Assembly (NCBI RefSeq): GCF_000015665.1 | Contig: NC_008817.1 | Coordinates: forward strand, 868,001 to 932,000 | DNA from: Prochlorococcus marinus str. MIT 9515 | GTDB taxonomy: Bacteria; Cyanobacteriota; Cyanobacteriia; PCC-6307; Cyanobiaceae | DNA length: 64,000 nt | Reading direction: 5' to 3' | Part shown: positions 19,436 through 28,245 of the stretch, piece by piece | Position numbering within the stretch: position 1 is the first letter of the stretch | How the letters are laid out: each line of letters starts with the position of its first letter | Notes under the pieces: model-generated | The model's input: the letters and a program-made list of their open reading frames with translations, nothing else | The model's database searches: none | Told to the model about the DNA's origin: nothing | Translations under genes and position numbers: made by a program

Positions 19436-19918
19436 TTGGTTACCAGAGTTGAGGCTGTTCTTTATCTTAAAGGGAGGCCTATATCAAAAAAGAATCTTTC
19501 AGAAATTACTAATACAGATATAAATTCAATTGACAATGCATTAAAAGAATTAAAAGAAAAATATTCAAACTCAAAATCAGCAATTGAATTAAATGAAGTT
19601 AATAATACGTTTTGTCTAGAATTAAAATCAACACTCAATGAATATGTAGAAGATTTATTACCATCAGAATTAAGGACATCAGAATTAAGGACATTGGCAA
19701 CAATTGCAATTAAGAAAAAAATATTGCAATCAGATCTAATAGTTTTAAGAGGATCAGGCGCTTATGAACATATAAAGGAATTAATAAATAAAAAATTCAT
19801 TATTAAACGTAAACAAAAAGATGGAAGATCGTATTGGTTATCATTATCTGAAAAGTTTTTTCAAACTTTTGCTGTCAGCAATGAATATTTATCGCAAATA
19901 GGCGGCAATAAAAAGTAA
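19436..19918 (+). CDS. scpB: Segregation and condensation protein B
   Basis: Winged-helix partner of ScpA and SMC in the chromosome condensation complex. The opening VTRVEAVLYLKGRPISKKNL and the ELRTLATIAIKKKILQSDL region match the family. The TTG start is the only one that keeps the conserved N-terminus. At 160 residues it is on the short side. The DNA contains an in-frame tandem 15-bp duplication giving SELRTSELRT around residues 76-85. yggT follows 30 bp downstream. Confidence 0.87.
   Translation: MVTRVEAVLYLKGRPISKKNLSEITNTDINSIDNALKELKEKYSNSKSAIELNEVNNTFCLELKSTLNEYVEDLLPSELRTSELRTLATIAIKKKILQSDLIVLRGSGAYEHIKELINKKFIIKRKQKDGRSYWLSLSEKFFQTFAVSNEYLSQIGGNKK
19662..19691 (+). repeat. Tandem 15-bp duplication inside scpB
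   Basis: CATCAGAATTAAGGA occurs twice head to tail with no mismatch, adding five codons (SELRT repeated) to scpB without a frameshift. The perfect identity in an otherwise fast-drifting AT-rich gene suggests a recent slippage event. Confidence 0.9.
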
Positions 19919-19948
19919 ATGTTAGAATAATTAAAACACTGTAAAATA

Positions 19949-20227
19949 ATGTTATCTGAGATTTTTGCTGTATTAGGTCAAACTTTATCAATTTATTCAT
20001 TTATTTTGATTATTAGAATTTTATTGACATGGTTTCCCGGAATTGATTGGAGCAATGGAATATTATCAGCATTAACATCCATAACAGATCCATACTTAAA
20101 TATATTTAGAGGAATTATTCCACCTATAGGTGGATTTGATATTTCATCATTATTAGCTTTTCTCCTACTTAATGTTATTCAAAACCTAATTACAAACCTA
20201 CAATATGCCAGTTTAGGTTATGGTTAA
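19949..20227 (+). CDS. YggT family membrane protein
   Basis: A 92-residue protein with two membrane segments. Family signatures are ILIIRILLTWFPGIDW and DPYLNIFRGIIPPIGGFDIS. Plastid and cyanobacterial members (YlmG/CCB3-like) have been linked to nucleoid distribution, division and cytochrome b6 maturation; which applies here cannot be said. It lies 30 bp after scpB, in keeping with a chromosome or cell-division context, and converges on the MazG-like gene with a 2-bp gap. Confidence 0.88.
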   Translation: MLSEIFAVLGQTLSIYSFILIIRILLTWFPGIDWSNGILSALTSITDPYLNIFRGIIPPIGGFDISSLLAFLLLNVIQNLITNLQYASLGYG

Positions 20228-20229
20228 TA

Positions 20230-20559
20230 TCAACGATCATCTCCTGACCCAGATATTCTACCTTTAGCCGCTCTTGATTTTAATTTTTCTAAATTTTGTA
20301 AGGCAACATCTTCTAAGTTAAAATCAAACTCATTGCAAAGATTAGATAAATACCATAAAACATCACCCAGCTCTTTTTTTATACCATTTTTGGATTCTGC
20401 ATCAAATATTCCTTTTTTATCTCTAATTACCTTTTTGACTTTTTCTGCAACTTCACCAGCTTCGCCAACTAAACCAAGGGTTGGATATATATTGTTTGAT
20501 CCTAGATTTGGATATTGAGCTGTCAATCGAGCTTTTTTCTGATAAGTTTTGAAATCCAT
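20230..20559 (-). CDS. MazG-like nucleotide pyrophosphohydrolase
   Basis: All-alpha NTP pyrophosphatase domain of 109 residues. The metal-binding pattern is visible: GLVGEAGEVAEKV (ExxE) and KELGDVLWYLSNLC (ExxD). This is a single small domain, not full MazG, so it probably removes non-canonical or excess (d)NTPs. Monocistronic; it is divergent from pyk across 61 bp. Confidence 0.85.
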   Translation of the reverse strand: MDFKTYQKKARLTAQYPNLGSNNIYPTLGLVGEAGEVAEKVKKVIRDKKGIFDAESKNGIKKELGDVLWYLSNLCNEFDFNLEDVALQNLEKLKSRAAKGRISGSGDDR

Positions 20560-20620
20560 AGATTAAATAACTAACTTTAGGTATGTTAAATTTATTTATA
20601 TCTAGCAATATTATTTATAT

Positions 20621-22411
20621 ATGTCGAATATTGATTTAAAAAGAAGAACAAAAATTGTAGCAACAATTGGACCAGCTACTCAGTCTGAAGAAGTAATTAC
20701 TGATCTTATAAAGGCTGGGGTAACAACATTCCGATTAAATTTTTCCCATGGCGATCATAAAGATCATGAAGAAAGGATTAAAACTATAAGAAAAGTTTCT
20801 AAAAATCTTGATCTAGATGTAGGAATACTACAAGATCTGCAAGGACCTAAAATAAGACTAGGAAGATTTAAAGATGGTCCCGTTAAAGTAAAAAAAGGAG
20901 ATAAATTTACATTGACTTCTAACGAAGTTGAATGCACTAAAAGTATTGCAAACGTTACTTATAATAGACTCGCGCAGGAAGTTACCGAAGGCAAAAGAAT
21001 ATTATTAGACGATGGTAAAATTGAAATGATTGTTGAAAAGGTTGACTTACCAAATAATTTATTAAAGTGTAAAGTAACTGTCGGTGGGGTACTTTCTAAC
21101 AATAAAGGAGTTAATTTTCCAGATGTGCAATTATCGGTAAAAGCTTTAACTGATAAAGATATAGATGATCTTGAATTTGGATTAACCGCTGGAGTAGATT
21201 GGATAGCTCTAAGTTTTGTAAGAAACCCCTCAGATATTAATGAAATAAAAAATTTAATAAATAAGAGTGGGCAATCAATACCTGTGATAGCAAAAATTGA
21301 AAAATTTGAAGCAATAGATCAAATAGATTCAATACTACCCTTGTGTGATGGAGTTATGGTTGCAAGAGGAGATTTAGGAGTTGAAATGCCAGCGGAGGAA
21401 GTTCCACTTTTACAAAAAGAGTTAATAAGGAAAGCTAATACATTTGGGATCCCTATAATCACGGCTACACAAATGCTTGACTCCATGGCATCAAATCCCA
21501 GACCAACACGAGCGGAAGTTAGTGATGTGGCTAACGCAATTCTTGATGGGACTGATGCAGTTATGCTCTCAAATGAAACTGCCGTAGGTGACTATCCTGT
21601 AGAGGCTGTTGAAACTATGGCTACTATTGCCAGAAGAATTGAAAGAGATTATCCATTAAAAGCAATCGAGAGTAATCTGCCTAGTACTATCCCAAATGCA
21701 ATAAGTGCTGCAGTAAGCAATATTGCGAGGCAGCTTGACGCTGGAGCAATAATTCCTTTAACTAAATCAGGATCCACAGCACGTAATGTAAGTAAGTTCA
21801 GACCACCTACTCCTATCCTTGCCACGACTACTGAGAAGAGTGTCGCAAGAAGATTACAACTTGTGTGGGGAGTGACACCATTATTAGTAAAATCTGACGA
21901 TAGAACAGCAAGAACATTTAGTATTGCAATGCAAATAGCTCAAGAAATGGGGATTCTTAAGCAAGGAGACTTAGTAGTACAAACTGCTGGAACTTTGACA
22001 GGAATAAGTGGATCTACTGACCTTATAAAAGTTGGCCTAGTAAGAAAAGTGATAACCCGAGGAATATCAATTGGAGAAATAGGTGTTACAGGTAAAGCGA
22101 GAAATATAGAAACAAGTCTTGATTTATCATTAATAACTCACGGTGAAATATTATTTGTATCTAAGAATCTATTAAAAGATTTACCTTACTCAAAAAAAAT
22201 CACAGGCATCGTTACTGATGAAACTGTTGATGAATGTTATAAGATTTTTAAAAAAAATAAAATTAAAATATCTTCAATTTGTAATTTATCTACTATTGAT
22301 AATCAGGTAACAAATGGTGATGTAATAACACTACAACTTAATGAAGGAGTAATTTATATGGGACAGATAGAGGAAGATGAAGAGGCACTAGACAGATATA
22401 AATATGTCTAG
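20621..22411 (+). CDS. pyk: Pyruvate kinase with C-terminal mobile-domain extension
   Basis: Converts PEP and ADP to pyruvate and ATP. Core motifs are RLNFSHG (38-44), AKIEKFEA with the catalytic Lys (224-231), ARGDLGVEMP (248-257) and ATQMLDSM (282-289). At 596 residues it is about 120 longer than the E. coli enzyme. The extension (roughly 480-596, with ITHGEILFVSKNLL) resembles the PEP-utilising mobile domain found on cyanobacterial and Bacillus-type pyruvate kinases. The stop overlaps the ABC permease start by 8 bp. Confidence 0.96.
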   Translation: MSNIDLKRRTKIVATIGPATQSEEVITDLIKAGVTTFRLNFSHGDHKDHEERIKTIRKVSKNLDLDVGILQDLQGPKIRLGRFKDGPVKVKKGDKFTLTSNEVECTKSIANVTYNRLAQEVTEGKRILLDDGKIEMIVEKVDLPNNLLKCKVTVGGVLSNNKGVNFPDVQLSVKALTDKDIDDLEFGLTAGVDWIALSFVRNPSDINEIKNLINKSGQSIPVIAKIEKFEAIDQIDSILPLCDGVMVARGDLGVEMPAEEVPLLQKELIRKANTFGIPIITATQMLDSMASNPRPTRAEVSDVANAILDGTDAVMLSNETAVGDYPVEAVETMATIARRIERDYPLKAIESNLPSTIPNAISAAVSNIARQLDAGAIIPLTKSGSTARNVSKFRPPTPILATTTEKSVARRLQLVWGVTPLLVKSDDRTARTFSIAMQIAQEMGILKQGDLVVQTAGTLTGISGSTDLIKVGLVRKVITRGISIGEIGVTGKARNIETSLDLSLITHGEILFVSKNLLKDLPYSKKITGIVTDETVDECYKIFKKNKIKISSICNLSTIDNQVTNGDVITLQLNEGVIYMGQIEEDEEALDRYKYV

Positions 22412-23633
22412 GAATATATCTTTTAAAGAAGCTTTTAAAATGGCTTGCAAAACATTAGTTTCTAATAAATTGAGAAGTTCCCTTACTATGTTGGGGATAG
22501 TTATAGGAAATGCTTCAGTAATAACACTTGTTGGCCTAGGAAGAGGGGCTCAAACTCTAGCTAAAAACCAATTAAGTAACTTAGGGGCGAATGTGTTATT
22601 TATAGTTCCAGGGAACAACGATACCCGAAGAAGAGGTATTTCATTTCCTAAAAATCTTGTTTTAGAGGATTCAATTGCAATTAATAATCAAGTCCCGAGT
22701 GTTAAAAAAGTTGCTCCACAAATCTCTGCAAATGAAATTGTTCAGTCAAATTCAAAAAGTTTAAATATTTCAATCGCTGGAGTCACACCAGAATTTCTAA
22801 AAGTAAGAAGTTTTGAAGTAGATGAAGGTAGATTCATCTCTGAGAGTGATGTTAATTCAGCTAGAAGTTTTGTTGTGATAGGTCCTGATCTAAAAGAAGA
22901 ATTTTTCAAAGGGAAAAAAGTAATTGGAAAAAAAATAAGAATAAAAGACCATACTTATGAAATAATTGGAATGTTAAAACCGAAGGGCGCTGTTTTCGGT
23001 AGTAATCAAGATAAAAATGCATATATCCCACTTACTACAATGGTGAACAGAATTACAGGGAAAGACCCTACATACGGAGTTAGTTTAAGTTTTATAAGTG
23101 TAGAGGCAATTAATAAAAACAAAACCAGTGCTGCGAAGTTTCAAATTACAAATTTATTACGTCAAAGACATAACATAATTAGAGACGATGATTTTGCCGT
23201 TAGATCTCAAGAAGATGCATTAAGCATAGTCACGAATATTACAAGTGGTCTTACTTTTTTACTAGCAGGTATCGGAGCCGTATCACTAATTGTTGGCGGT
23301 ATAGGGATAATGAATATAATGCTTGTTTCTGTTAGCGAAAGAACAGAGGAGATTGGTCTTAGAAAGGCAATAGGTGCTAGACAATCAGATATTCTTATTC
23401 AATTTTTATTTGAGGCATTAATACTATCTACTATTGGAGGTTTAGTGGGAACAACAACTGGTCTAACAGGCGTATTTCTTTTAGGAGTAATTACTCCATT
23501 ACCCGCCTCTGTTGGATTAACAACAACTTTTTCTACAATGATAATTTCAGGTTCAATAGGACTTATCTTTGGAGTATTACCAGCAAAAAGAGCATCAAAA
23601 TTAGATCCGATTGTCGCTCTAAGAAGTTTGTAA
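22404..23633 (+). CDS. MacB/FtsX-type ABC transporter permease
   Basis: A 409-residue permease with one N-terminal membrane helix, a large extracytoplasmic domain (about 50-270) and three C-terminal helices. The signatures LRSSLTMLGIVIGNASVITL and SVSERTEEIGLRKAIGARQ are diagnostic of the MacB superfamily (LolC/MacB type). No ATPase is fused or adjacent, so the ATPase and any membrane-fusion partner must be encoded elsewhere. Overlap with pyk suggests coupled translation rather than related function. Confidence 0.88.
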   Translation: MSRNISFKEAFKMACKTLVSNKLRSSLTMLGIVIGNASVITLVGLGRGAQTLAKNQLSNLGANVLFIVPGNNDTRRRGISFPKNLVLEDSIAINNQVPSVKKVAPQISANEIVQSNSKSLNISIAGVTPEFLKVRSFEVDEGRFISESDVNSARSFVVIGPDLKEEFFKGKKVIGKKIRIKDHTYEIIGMLKPKGAVFGSNQDKNAYIPLTTMVNRITGKDPTYGVSLSFISVEAINKNKTSAAKFQITNLLRQRHNIIRDDDFAVRSQEDALSIVTNITSGLTFLLAGIGAVSLIVGGIGIMNIMLVSVSERTEEIGLRKAIGARQSDILIQFLFEALILSTIGGLVGTTTGLTGVFLLGVITPLPASVGLTTTFSTMIISGSIGLIFGVLPAKRASKLDPIVALRSL

Positions 23634-23646
23634 AACTAATTTATAT

Positions 23647-24222
23647 ATGCTCAATTTTAATAAAATTATTGAGGTACTTACAAGTCTACAAATTATTATA
23701 ATTTCTACTTTTATTCCCTTCAGCATATCTCTACCATTCACAAATAAACTTAATCAGATATTAGATATACCTATGTCTTTGCAAATACCATCAATTATAA
23801 TAATTACCTTAATTTTCAAGCGTGAGGTTGTAATAATATCATATAGTATCTATCTATTAATAGGTTTATTCTTTTTACCAATATTTCAAAATGGTGGATC
23901 AGTAGGCTATATTCTAACTCCAAACTTTGGATACTTATTAGGTATATATCCTTTAATTAATATTATTAATAAAGTAAATAAAATAAATAGGAAAATTCAT
24001 TATTATGATCTATTGCGATATGGAGTATTAGGAATATGTAGTACGCATATTATAGGTATCATTTATAGTTCCATTCAAATATTATATTTTAAACAACCAG
24101 ATACATTGATATATAATATTTCAAAATACTCATTTGGAAAGTTTTTTTACCACTTACTAATGCTAATACCGATAACTTTATTAAGTAAATTTCTTAATAT
24201 TAAATATAGAAATAAAAAATAA
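23647..24222 (+). CDS. bioY: BioY-like biotin transporter substrate-binding subunit
   Basis: A 191-residue membrane protein with about six hydrophobic segments. It has the layout of BioY S components: a PMSLQIPSIIIITLI segment, then YLLIGLFFLPIFQNGGSVGYILTPNFGYLLGIYP-type glycine/proline loops. These match the PvtlQ and GlPvFagg..G......PtgGYl pattern known for BioY. Sequence is divergent, so biotin specificity is likely but not certain. No EcfA or EcfT gene is adjacent. It shares one base with lspA. Confidence 0.68.
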   Translation: MLNFNKIIEVLTSLQIIIISTFIPFSISLPFTNKLNQILDIPMSLQIPSIIIITLIFKREVVIISYSIYLLIGLFFLPIFQNGGSVGYILTPNFGYLLGIYPLINIINKVNKINRKIHYYDLLRYGVLGICSTHIIGIIYSSIQILYFKQPDTLIYNISKYSFGKFFYHLLMLIPITLLSKFLNIKYRNKK

Positions 24223-24680
24223 TGATAAATATTATATATAATAGATTTTATTTTATTTTATTAAGTACATTAGTTTTTCTGTCTGATCAATACGCAAAAA
24301 TTTTTGTTAGTACAAATTTTAAATCATTAATAAATAAAAGCTTTTTAATTTTTAGTCTTGATTATGTAAAAAATTTCGGAGCTGCTTTCAATCTATTTAG
24401 TGGTAATAGGATTTTCTTATCACTTATAAGCATAATAATTACTATACTACTTATATATTTTATTTTAAATAAAAAAAATATTAGTAATTTAGAATTACTA
24501 AGTTTTAGCTTTATATTAGGCGGTACATTAGGAAATGGAATAGATAGAATAAATAAGGGATATGTTATAGACTATATAAATTTAAACTTTATAAATTTTC
24601 CTGTATTTAATATTGCAGATATTTCAATTAATATTGGCCTCATATTAATTATATATAGTTTTATTAAATTCAAAAGATAA
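24222..24680 (+). CDS. lspA: Lipoprotein signal peptidase (signal peptidase II)
   Basis: Inner-membrane aspartyl protease that cleaves prolipoprotein signal peptides. The four-helix fold of 152 residues carries NFGAAFNLFSG (51-61) and the catalytic aspartates Asp117 in GYVIDYINL and Asp133 in FNIADISIN; GNGIDR (104-109) is also conserved. The start ATG shares its A with the previous stop, and the GTPase gene follows after 2 bp, indicating one transcript. Confidence 0.93.
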   Translation: MINIIYNRFYFILLSTLVFLSDQYAKIFVSTNFKSLINKSFLIFSLDYVKNFGAAFNLFSGNRIFLSLISIIITILLIYFILNKKNISNLELLSFSFILGGTLGNGIDRINKGYVIDYINLNFINFPVFNIADISINIGLILIIYSFIKFKR

Positions 24681-24682
24681 TA

Positions 24683-26173
24683 ATGTATAAGTTTATATTT
24701 AAATACTATAAATACTTATTTATTTTAATATTTATTTATTTTCTATTATCCTTACTTAGAAATATTTTTAATCTATATTTCTTTATGATTTTACTTATTA
24801 TTTTATCGTATTTTTATAATAAAAATAAAAAAGTATTTAAAAAAGTTGTATATAAGATTATTTTTAATAATAAGAAAAATATTCCGTTCAAGAATAATTA
24901 TGGTGCTGCAATAAATATTCTTGAAAGTATAGAAGAAATTAATAAAAAAATATCTAATAAAGTAGAGTCAGAGTTATTAATATACGAAAAAAATAAATTA
25001 ACAGAACAATTAAAATATGGAGATTACAATGTTATTTTATTTGGAGCTGGATCCTCTGGAAAAACATCAATAGCAAGAGCATTATTAAAAAACTTAATTG
25101 GAAAAATTTCGCCAACAATTGGAACCACAAAAAATATTGCAAGTTATAAAATCAGAATCCCAATTCTAAAAAGAAATATAAATATAATTGATACTCCAGG
25201 CTTATTTGAGGCATCAATAGATGGAGAAAAAAGAGAAAAATCTACAATAATTGAGGCATCAAAATCAGATCTTATCCTTTTTGTTTTAGATCAGGACATT
25301 AATAAGTTTGAACTATATTTAATTAGAGAATTACTAGAGTTGAGAAAAAAAATAATAATTGTACTAAATAAATGTGATTTAAGATCAGAGAAACAAAATA
25401 ATAATATTAAAGAAAATATTATTTCAATGACATCCTCAAAAAAAATAAAAATCTCAGTAGTAAAAACCATTGCTTCAAATAATTTATCTCCAAACCATTC
25501 ATTAGGCTCAATAGATGTTAGTAATTTATTTAAAGAAGTAATAGAAACCCTTGATGAGAACGGAGAAGAGTTATTAGCTGATAATATTCTTTTTAGATGT
25601 AATAAATTAGGTCTAATTAGTAAAAAAGTAATTTCTGAACAAAGAGAGTCAAGTGCTATAAGGGTAATAAATAAATATACTTGGATAACCGGAGGAGTAA
25701 TACTGGTTAACCCTTTGCCTGTTGTTGATTTTATAACAACAACATCTGTAAATGTTCAAATGATCCTTGAGATTTCAAAAATATATAATGTCAGGCTAAG
25801 TAAAATTGAAGCAGTTGATTTATCAAAATCATTAATAACTACACTTGCCAAACTAGGAATATTAAAAGGGGGTTTGAATGTTATTACAACTGCATTATCT
25901 TCTAATTTTACTACCATCTATATTTCAAAATCAATACAATCTTTAACCTCATGTTGGTTAATAAAAATAGTTGGTTTATCAATAATTGAATATTTTAAAA
26001 ATGGACAAAATTGGGGAGATGCCGGGATTCAAGAAGTTATTGATGATATTTACAAATTAAATAAACGTGAACAATTTTTAAATAAATTTATTAAAGAAGC
26101 AATTAATAAAATCAACATTAAAGAAGATAATCAATCTCAAAGAAAACTACCGCCATATTTTCAGAAAGATTAG
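24683..26173 (+). CDS. Membrane-anchored GTPase with DUF697 domain
   Basis: Two N-terminal membrane segments (about 10-45) precede a GTPase domain: G1 GAGSSGKT (121-128), TIGTTKN as probable G2, DTPG (170-173) and NKCD (229-232). The C-terminal 330-470 region, with GGVILVNPLPVVDFITTTSV, is a YcjF-like DUF697 domain that often associates with membranes. The cellular role is unknown. The 3' end overlaps a 59-codon ORF on the other strand by 56 bp. Confidence 0.85.
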   Translation: MYKFIFKYYKYLFILIFIYFLLSLLRNIFNLYFFMILLIILSYFYNKNKKVFKKVVYKIIFNNKKNIPFKNNYGAAINILESIEEINKKISNKVESELLIYEKNKLTEQLKYGDYNVILFGAGSSGKTSIARALLKNLIGKISPTIGTTKNIASYKIRIPILKRNINIIDTPGLFEASIDGEKREKSTIIEASKSDLILFVLDQDINKFELYLIRELLELRKKIIIVLNKCDLRSEKQNNNIKENIISMTSSKKIKISVVKTIASNNLSPNHSLGSIDVSNLFKEVIETLDENGEELLADNILFRCNKLGLISKKVISEQRESSAIRVINKYTWITGGVILVNPLPVVDFITTTSVNVQMILEISKIYNVRLSKIEAVDLSKSLITTLAKLGILKGGLNVITTALSSNFTTIYISKSIQSLTSCWLIKIVGLSIIEYFKNGQNWGDAGIQEVIDDIYKLNKREQFLNKFIKEAINKINIKEDNQSQRKLPPYFQKD

Positions 26174-26297
26174 TTATTTGTTCATTTAATAACGATCTAA
26201 AATCAAAAACTGTTATTAAGAGTAAGTACATAATACATATTATTATTGAAATAAAACCCGTAATGATCGCTATAAATTTTGATCTGCTAATATTCAT
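26118..26297 (-). CDS. Putative 59-residue single-pass membrane protein
   Basis: An ATG-initiated frame begins 5 bp after the stop of the PLP decarboxylase gene on the same strand. It encodes NISRSKFIAII, then a strongly hydrophobic segment (about 8-30: ITGFISIIICIMYLLLITVF), then DFRSLLNEQITNLSENMAV. A basic N-terminus, one helix and a YLLLITVFDFRS boundary resemble small membrane proteins seen beside this decarboxylase in marine picocyanobacteria, as far as I recall. The last 56 bp lie inside the convergent GTPase gene. Function unknown. Confidence 0.55.
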   Translation of the reverse strand: MNISRSKFIAIITGFISIIICIMYLLLITVFDFRSLLNEQITNLSENMAVVFFEIDYLL

Positions 26298-26302
26298 AAG
26301 TT

Positions 26303-27685
26303 TTAATGAAGTAATTTCAAGAGTTCTTTGATATGAGTTCTATCAGTATTGAAATTCCCTAACACTGCTCTTAAAAAATATCTATTTTTAATAAGAGGTC
26401 TAGAAAGCATAAAATTATTTTTCATAAGACTTATTCTTTTATCTAAAGTCCATGCATCTGATTCATTTTTATTCATACTTTTTGGTAGAAATGAAACTAT
26501 ATGCAAGGGACCTGAACATAATTCATATTGTTCTTTACTTAAATTATCTTCAAAAAATTTCCTTTTCTCAATGGACGAACTTAAGACATCCTCTATGCCT
26601 TTCATTCCAAGATATCTTAAACCTAACCAAAGTTTTATAATTTCAGCAGGTCTAGATCCTTGAATTCCAAGTTCACCTCTATTTAAAAAATTATCTTCAG
26701 AAGAAATATAAGGTAATCCTGTAGCAAAGGTATTCTTAAGTACTTCTATATCTGAGACTAATAATATAGATGAAGTTTTTGCAATCCCAAGAATTTTCTG
26801 AGGATTAATAGTTATTGAATTAGCAAAATTAACATGACTAATTCCATTAATTGGGATTTTAGTAATCGCAAAAATACCACCAATAGAACCATCAATATGT
26901 AGCCAAATATTTCTCTCTTTACAAATTCTGCTTATCTTCTCAATAGGATCTATTGCTCCACGTATTGTTGTGCCAAGAGTAGCAACTATGGAAAATATTT
27001 TTTTACCTTCCCTATAACATTTATCAATAATCTTTTTGAGATCAATAATATCCATACAACCATCATTATCTGTTTTGACCTTTATTAGATTGTTTTTGTC
27101 TAAACCCATAATTAAGGTACATTTTATGAATGATGAATGGGCATCTTCACTAATTAAAAAAACAGCGTTATGATCTGATGCAAGTCCAGCTTGATTCCGT
27201 GCGGCCACTAATGCATTTAAATTACTTAAAGTCCCACCGCTTGCTGCTATCCCTCCAGAAGATTCAGTAAAGCCAATTTTTTTTGAGAACCATTTACAAA
27301 TTGATTCCTCAAGAAGAGAAATACTTGGTGATAGTTCATGTGCGAGAAGATTATTATTTAAGCTAGCAGCTATTAAATCTCCCAAAATAGAGATAATCAG
27401 AGGTGGGGGATCGAGGTGTGCTAGTGATCCTGGGTGTACTGGATTAAAAGAGCTATAAATGAGACTTTCAATCTCAGAGAATAATACATCTGTTGACTTT
27501 CCAGTTTCATCTGGAACTGAACACTTGAAATTATTATCTATTGGTAAAGGGCCTAATTTTTCAGCATTTGAAAACCAATTGCAAATAACTTTGGAGGTTT
27601 TATTGAGAAGAGCAATAAAACTATCGTTACTTCCTGAATATGTAGGGAATAGTTTTTCTTTTTTATTAATTGAATCTACAGTCAT
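26303..27685 (-). CDS. PLP-dependent group II amino acid decarboxylase
   Basis: Fold-type I PLP enzyme of the aromatic-amino-acid / glutamate / diaminobutyrate decarboxylase group, 460 residues. Visible elements are HPGSLAHLDPPP (84-95), the cofactor loop GGTLSNLNAL (150-159), WLHIDGSIGG (261-270, with Asp265 for the pyridine nitrogen) and the Schiff-base lysine Lys297 in NPQKILGIAKTSS. The usual HisLys pair is GlnLys here, as in some distant members. Substrate cannot be predicted. It is divergent from tadA across 62 bp. Confidence 0.87.
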   Translation of the reverse strand: MTVDSINKKEKLFPTYSGSNDSFIALLNKTSKVICNWFSNAEKLGPLPIDNNFKCSVPDETGKSTDVLFSEIESLIYSSFNPVHPGSLAHLDPPPLIISILGDLIAASLNNNLLAHELSPSISLLEESICKWFSKKIGFTESSGGIAASGGTLSNLNALVAARNQAGLASDHNAVFLISEDAHSSFIKCTLIMGLDKNNLIKVKTDNDGCMDIIDLKKIIDKCYREGKKIFSIVATLGTTIRGAIDPIEKISRICKERNIWLHIDGSIGGIFAITKIPINGISHVNFANSITINPQKILGIAKTSSILLVSDIEVLKNTFATGLPYISSEDNFLNRGELGIQGSRPAEIIKLWLGLRYLGMKGIEDVLSSSIEKRKFFEDNLSKEQYELCSGPLHIVSFLPKSMNKNESDAWTLDKRISLMKNNFMLSRPLIKNRYFLRAVLGNFNTDRTHIKELLKLLH

Positions 27686-27747
27686 TCTATAAAAAATTTA
27701 TTTAAGTAATTTATGATATTTATAAATGGGAATTACTACTAATAATA

Positions 27748-28245
27748 ATGAATCATGATTTTGAAATTCAACATAGAGAAATTACTAATATAGATTATAT
27801 TAAATGGATGAGATCTATTTTAAGAAGATCAGATGAAGTCGGGAAAGTGGAATTACCAATAACGGCATTTATAATAGATGAGAGAGGAAGATGTATTGGA
27901 AGAGGAAGTAATAAAAGAGAAACTAATAATGATCCTTTAGGTCATGCTGAACTAATAGCACTTAGGCAAGCGTCTTGGATTAAAAATGATTGGCGATTTA
28001 ATGAATGCAGCATTATTGTTAATTTAGAACCTTGTACAATGTGTGCGGCAGCGTTAGTTCAAGCAAGAATGGGGAATGTTATATATGGTGCTGAAGATCA
28101 TAAGAGAGGTGGTTTCGGAGGTACTATTGATCTATCTAAACACGAAAGCGCTCATCATAAAATGAATGTCATACGGGGAATATTAGATAAGGATTGCGAA
28201 AATAGAATAAAGATTTGGTTTAAAAAGTTGAGGAATCAAAAATAG
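27748..28245 (+). CDS. tadA: tRNA-specific adenosine deaminase
   Basis: Deaminates A34 to inosine in tRNA-Arg(ACG). Zinc site: His66 with catalytic Glu68 in GHAELIAL, and Cys96/Cys99 in EPCTMCAAALVQARM. The 165 residues include a short N-terminal extension relative to E. coli TadA. The 3' end overlaps the convergent aminotransferase gene by 26 bp. Confidence 0.93.
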   Translation: MNHDFEIQHREITNIDYIKWMRSILRRSDEVGKVELPITAFIIDERGRCIGRGSNKRETNNDPLGHAELIALRQASWIKNDWRFNECSIIVNLEPCTMCAAALVQARMGNVIYGAEDHKRGGFGGTIDLSKHESAHHKMNVIRGILDKDCENRIKIWFKKLRNQK

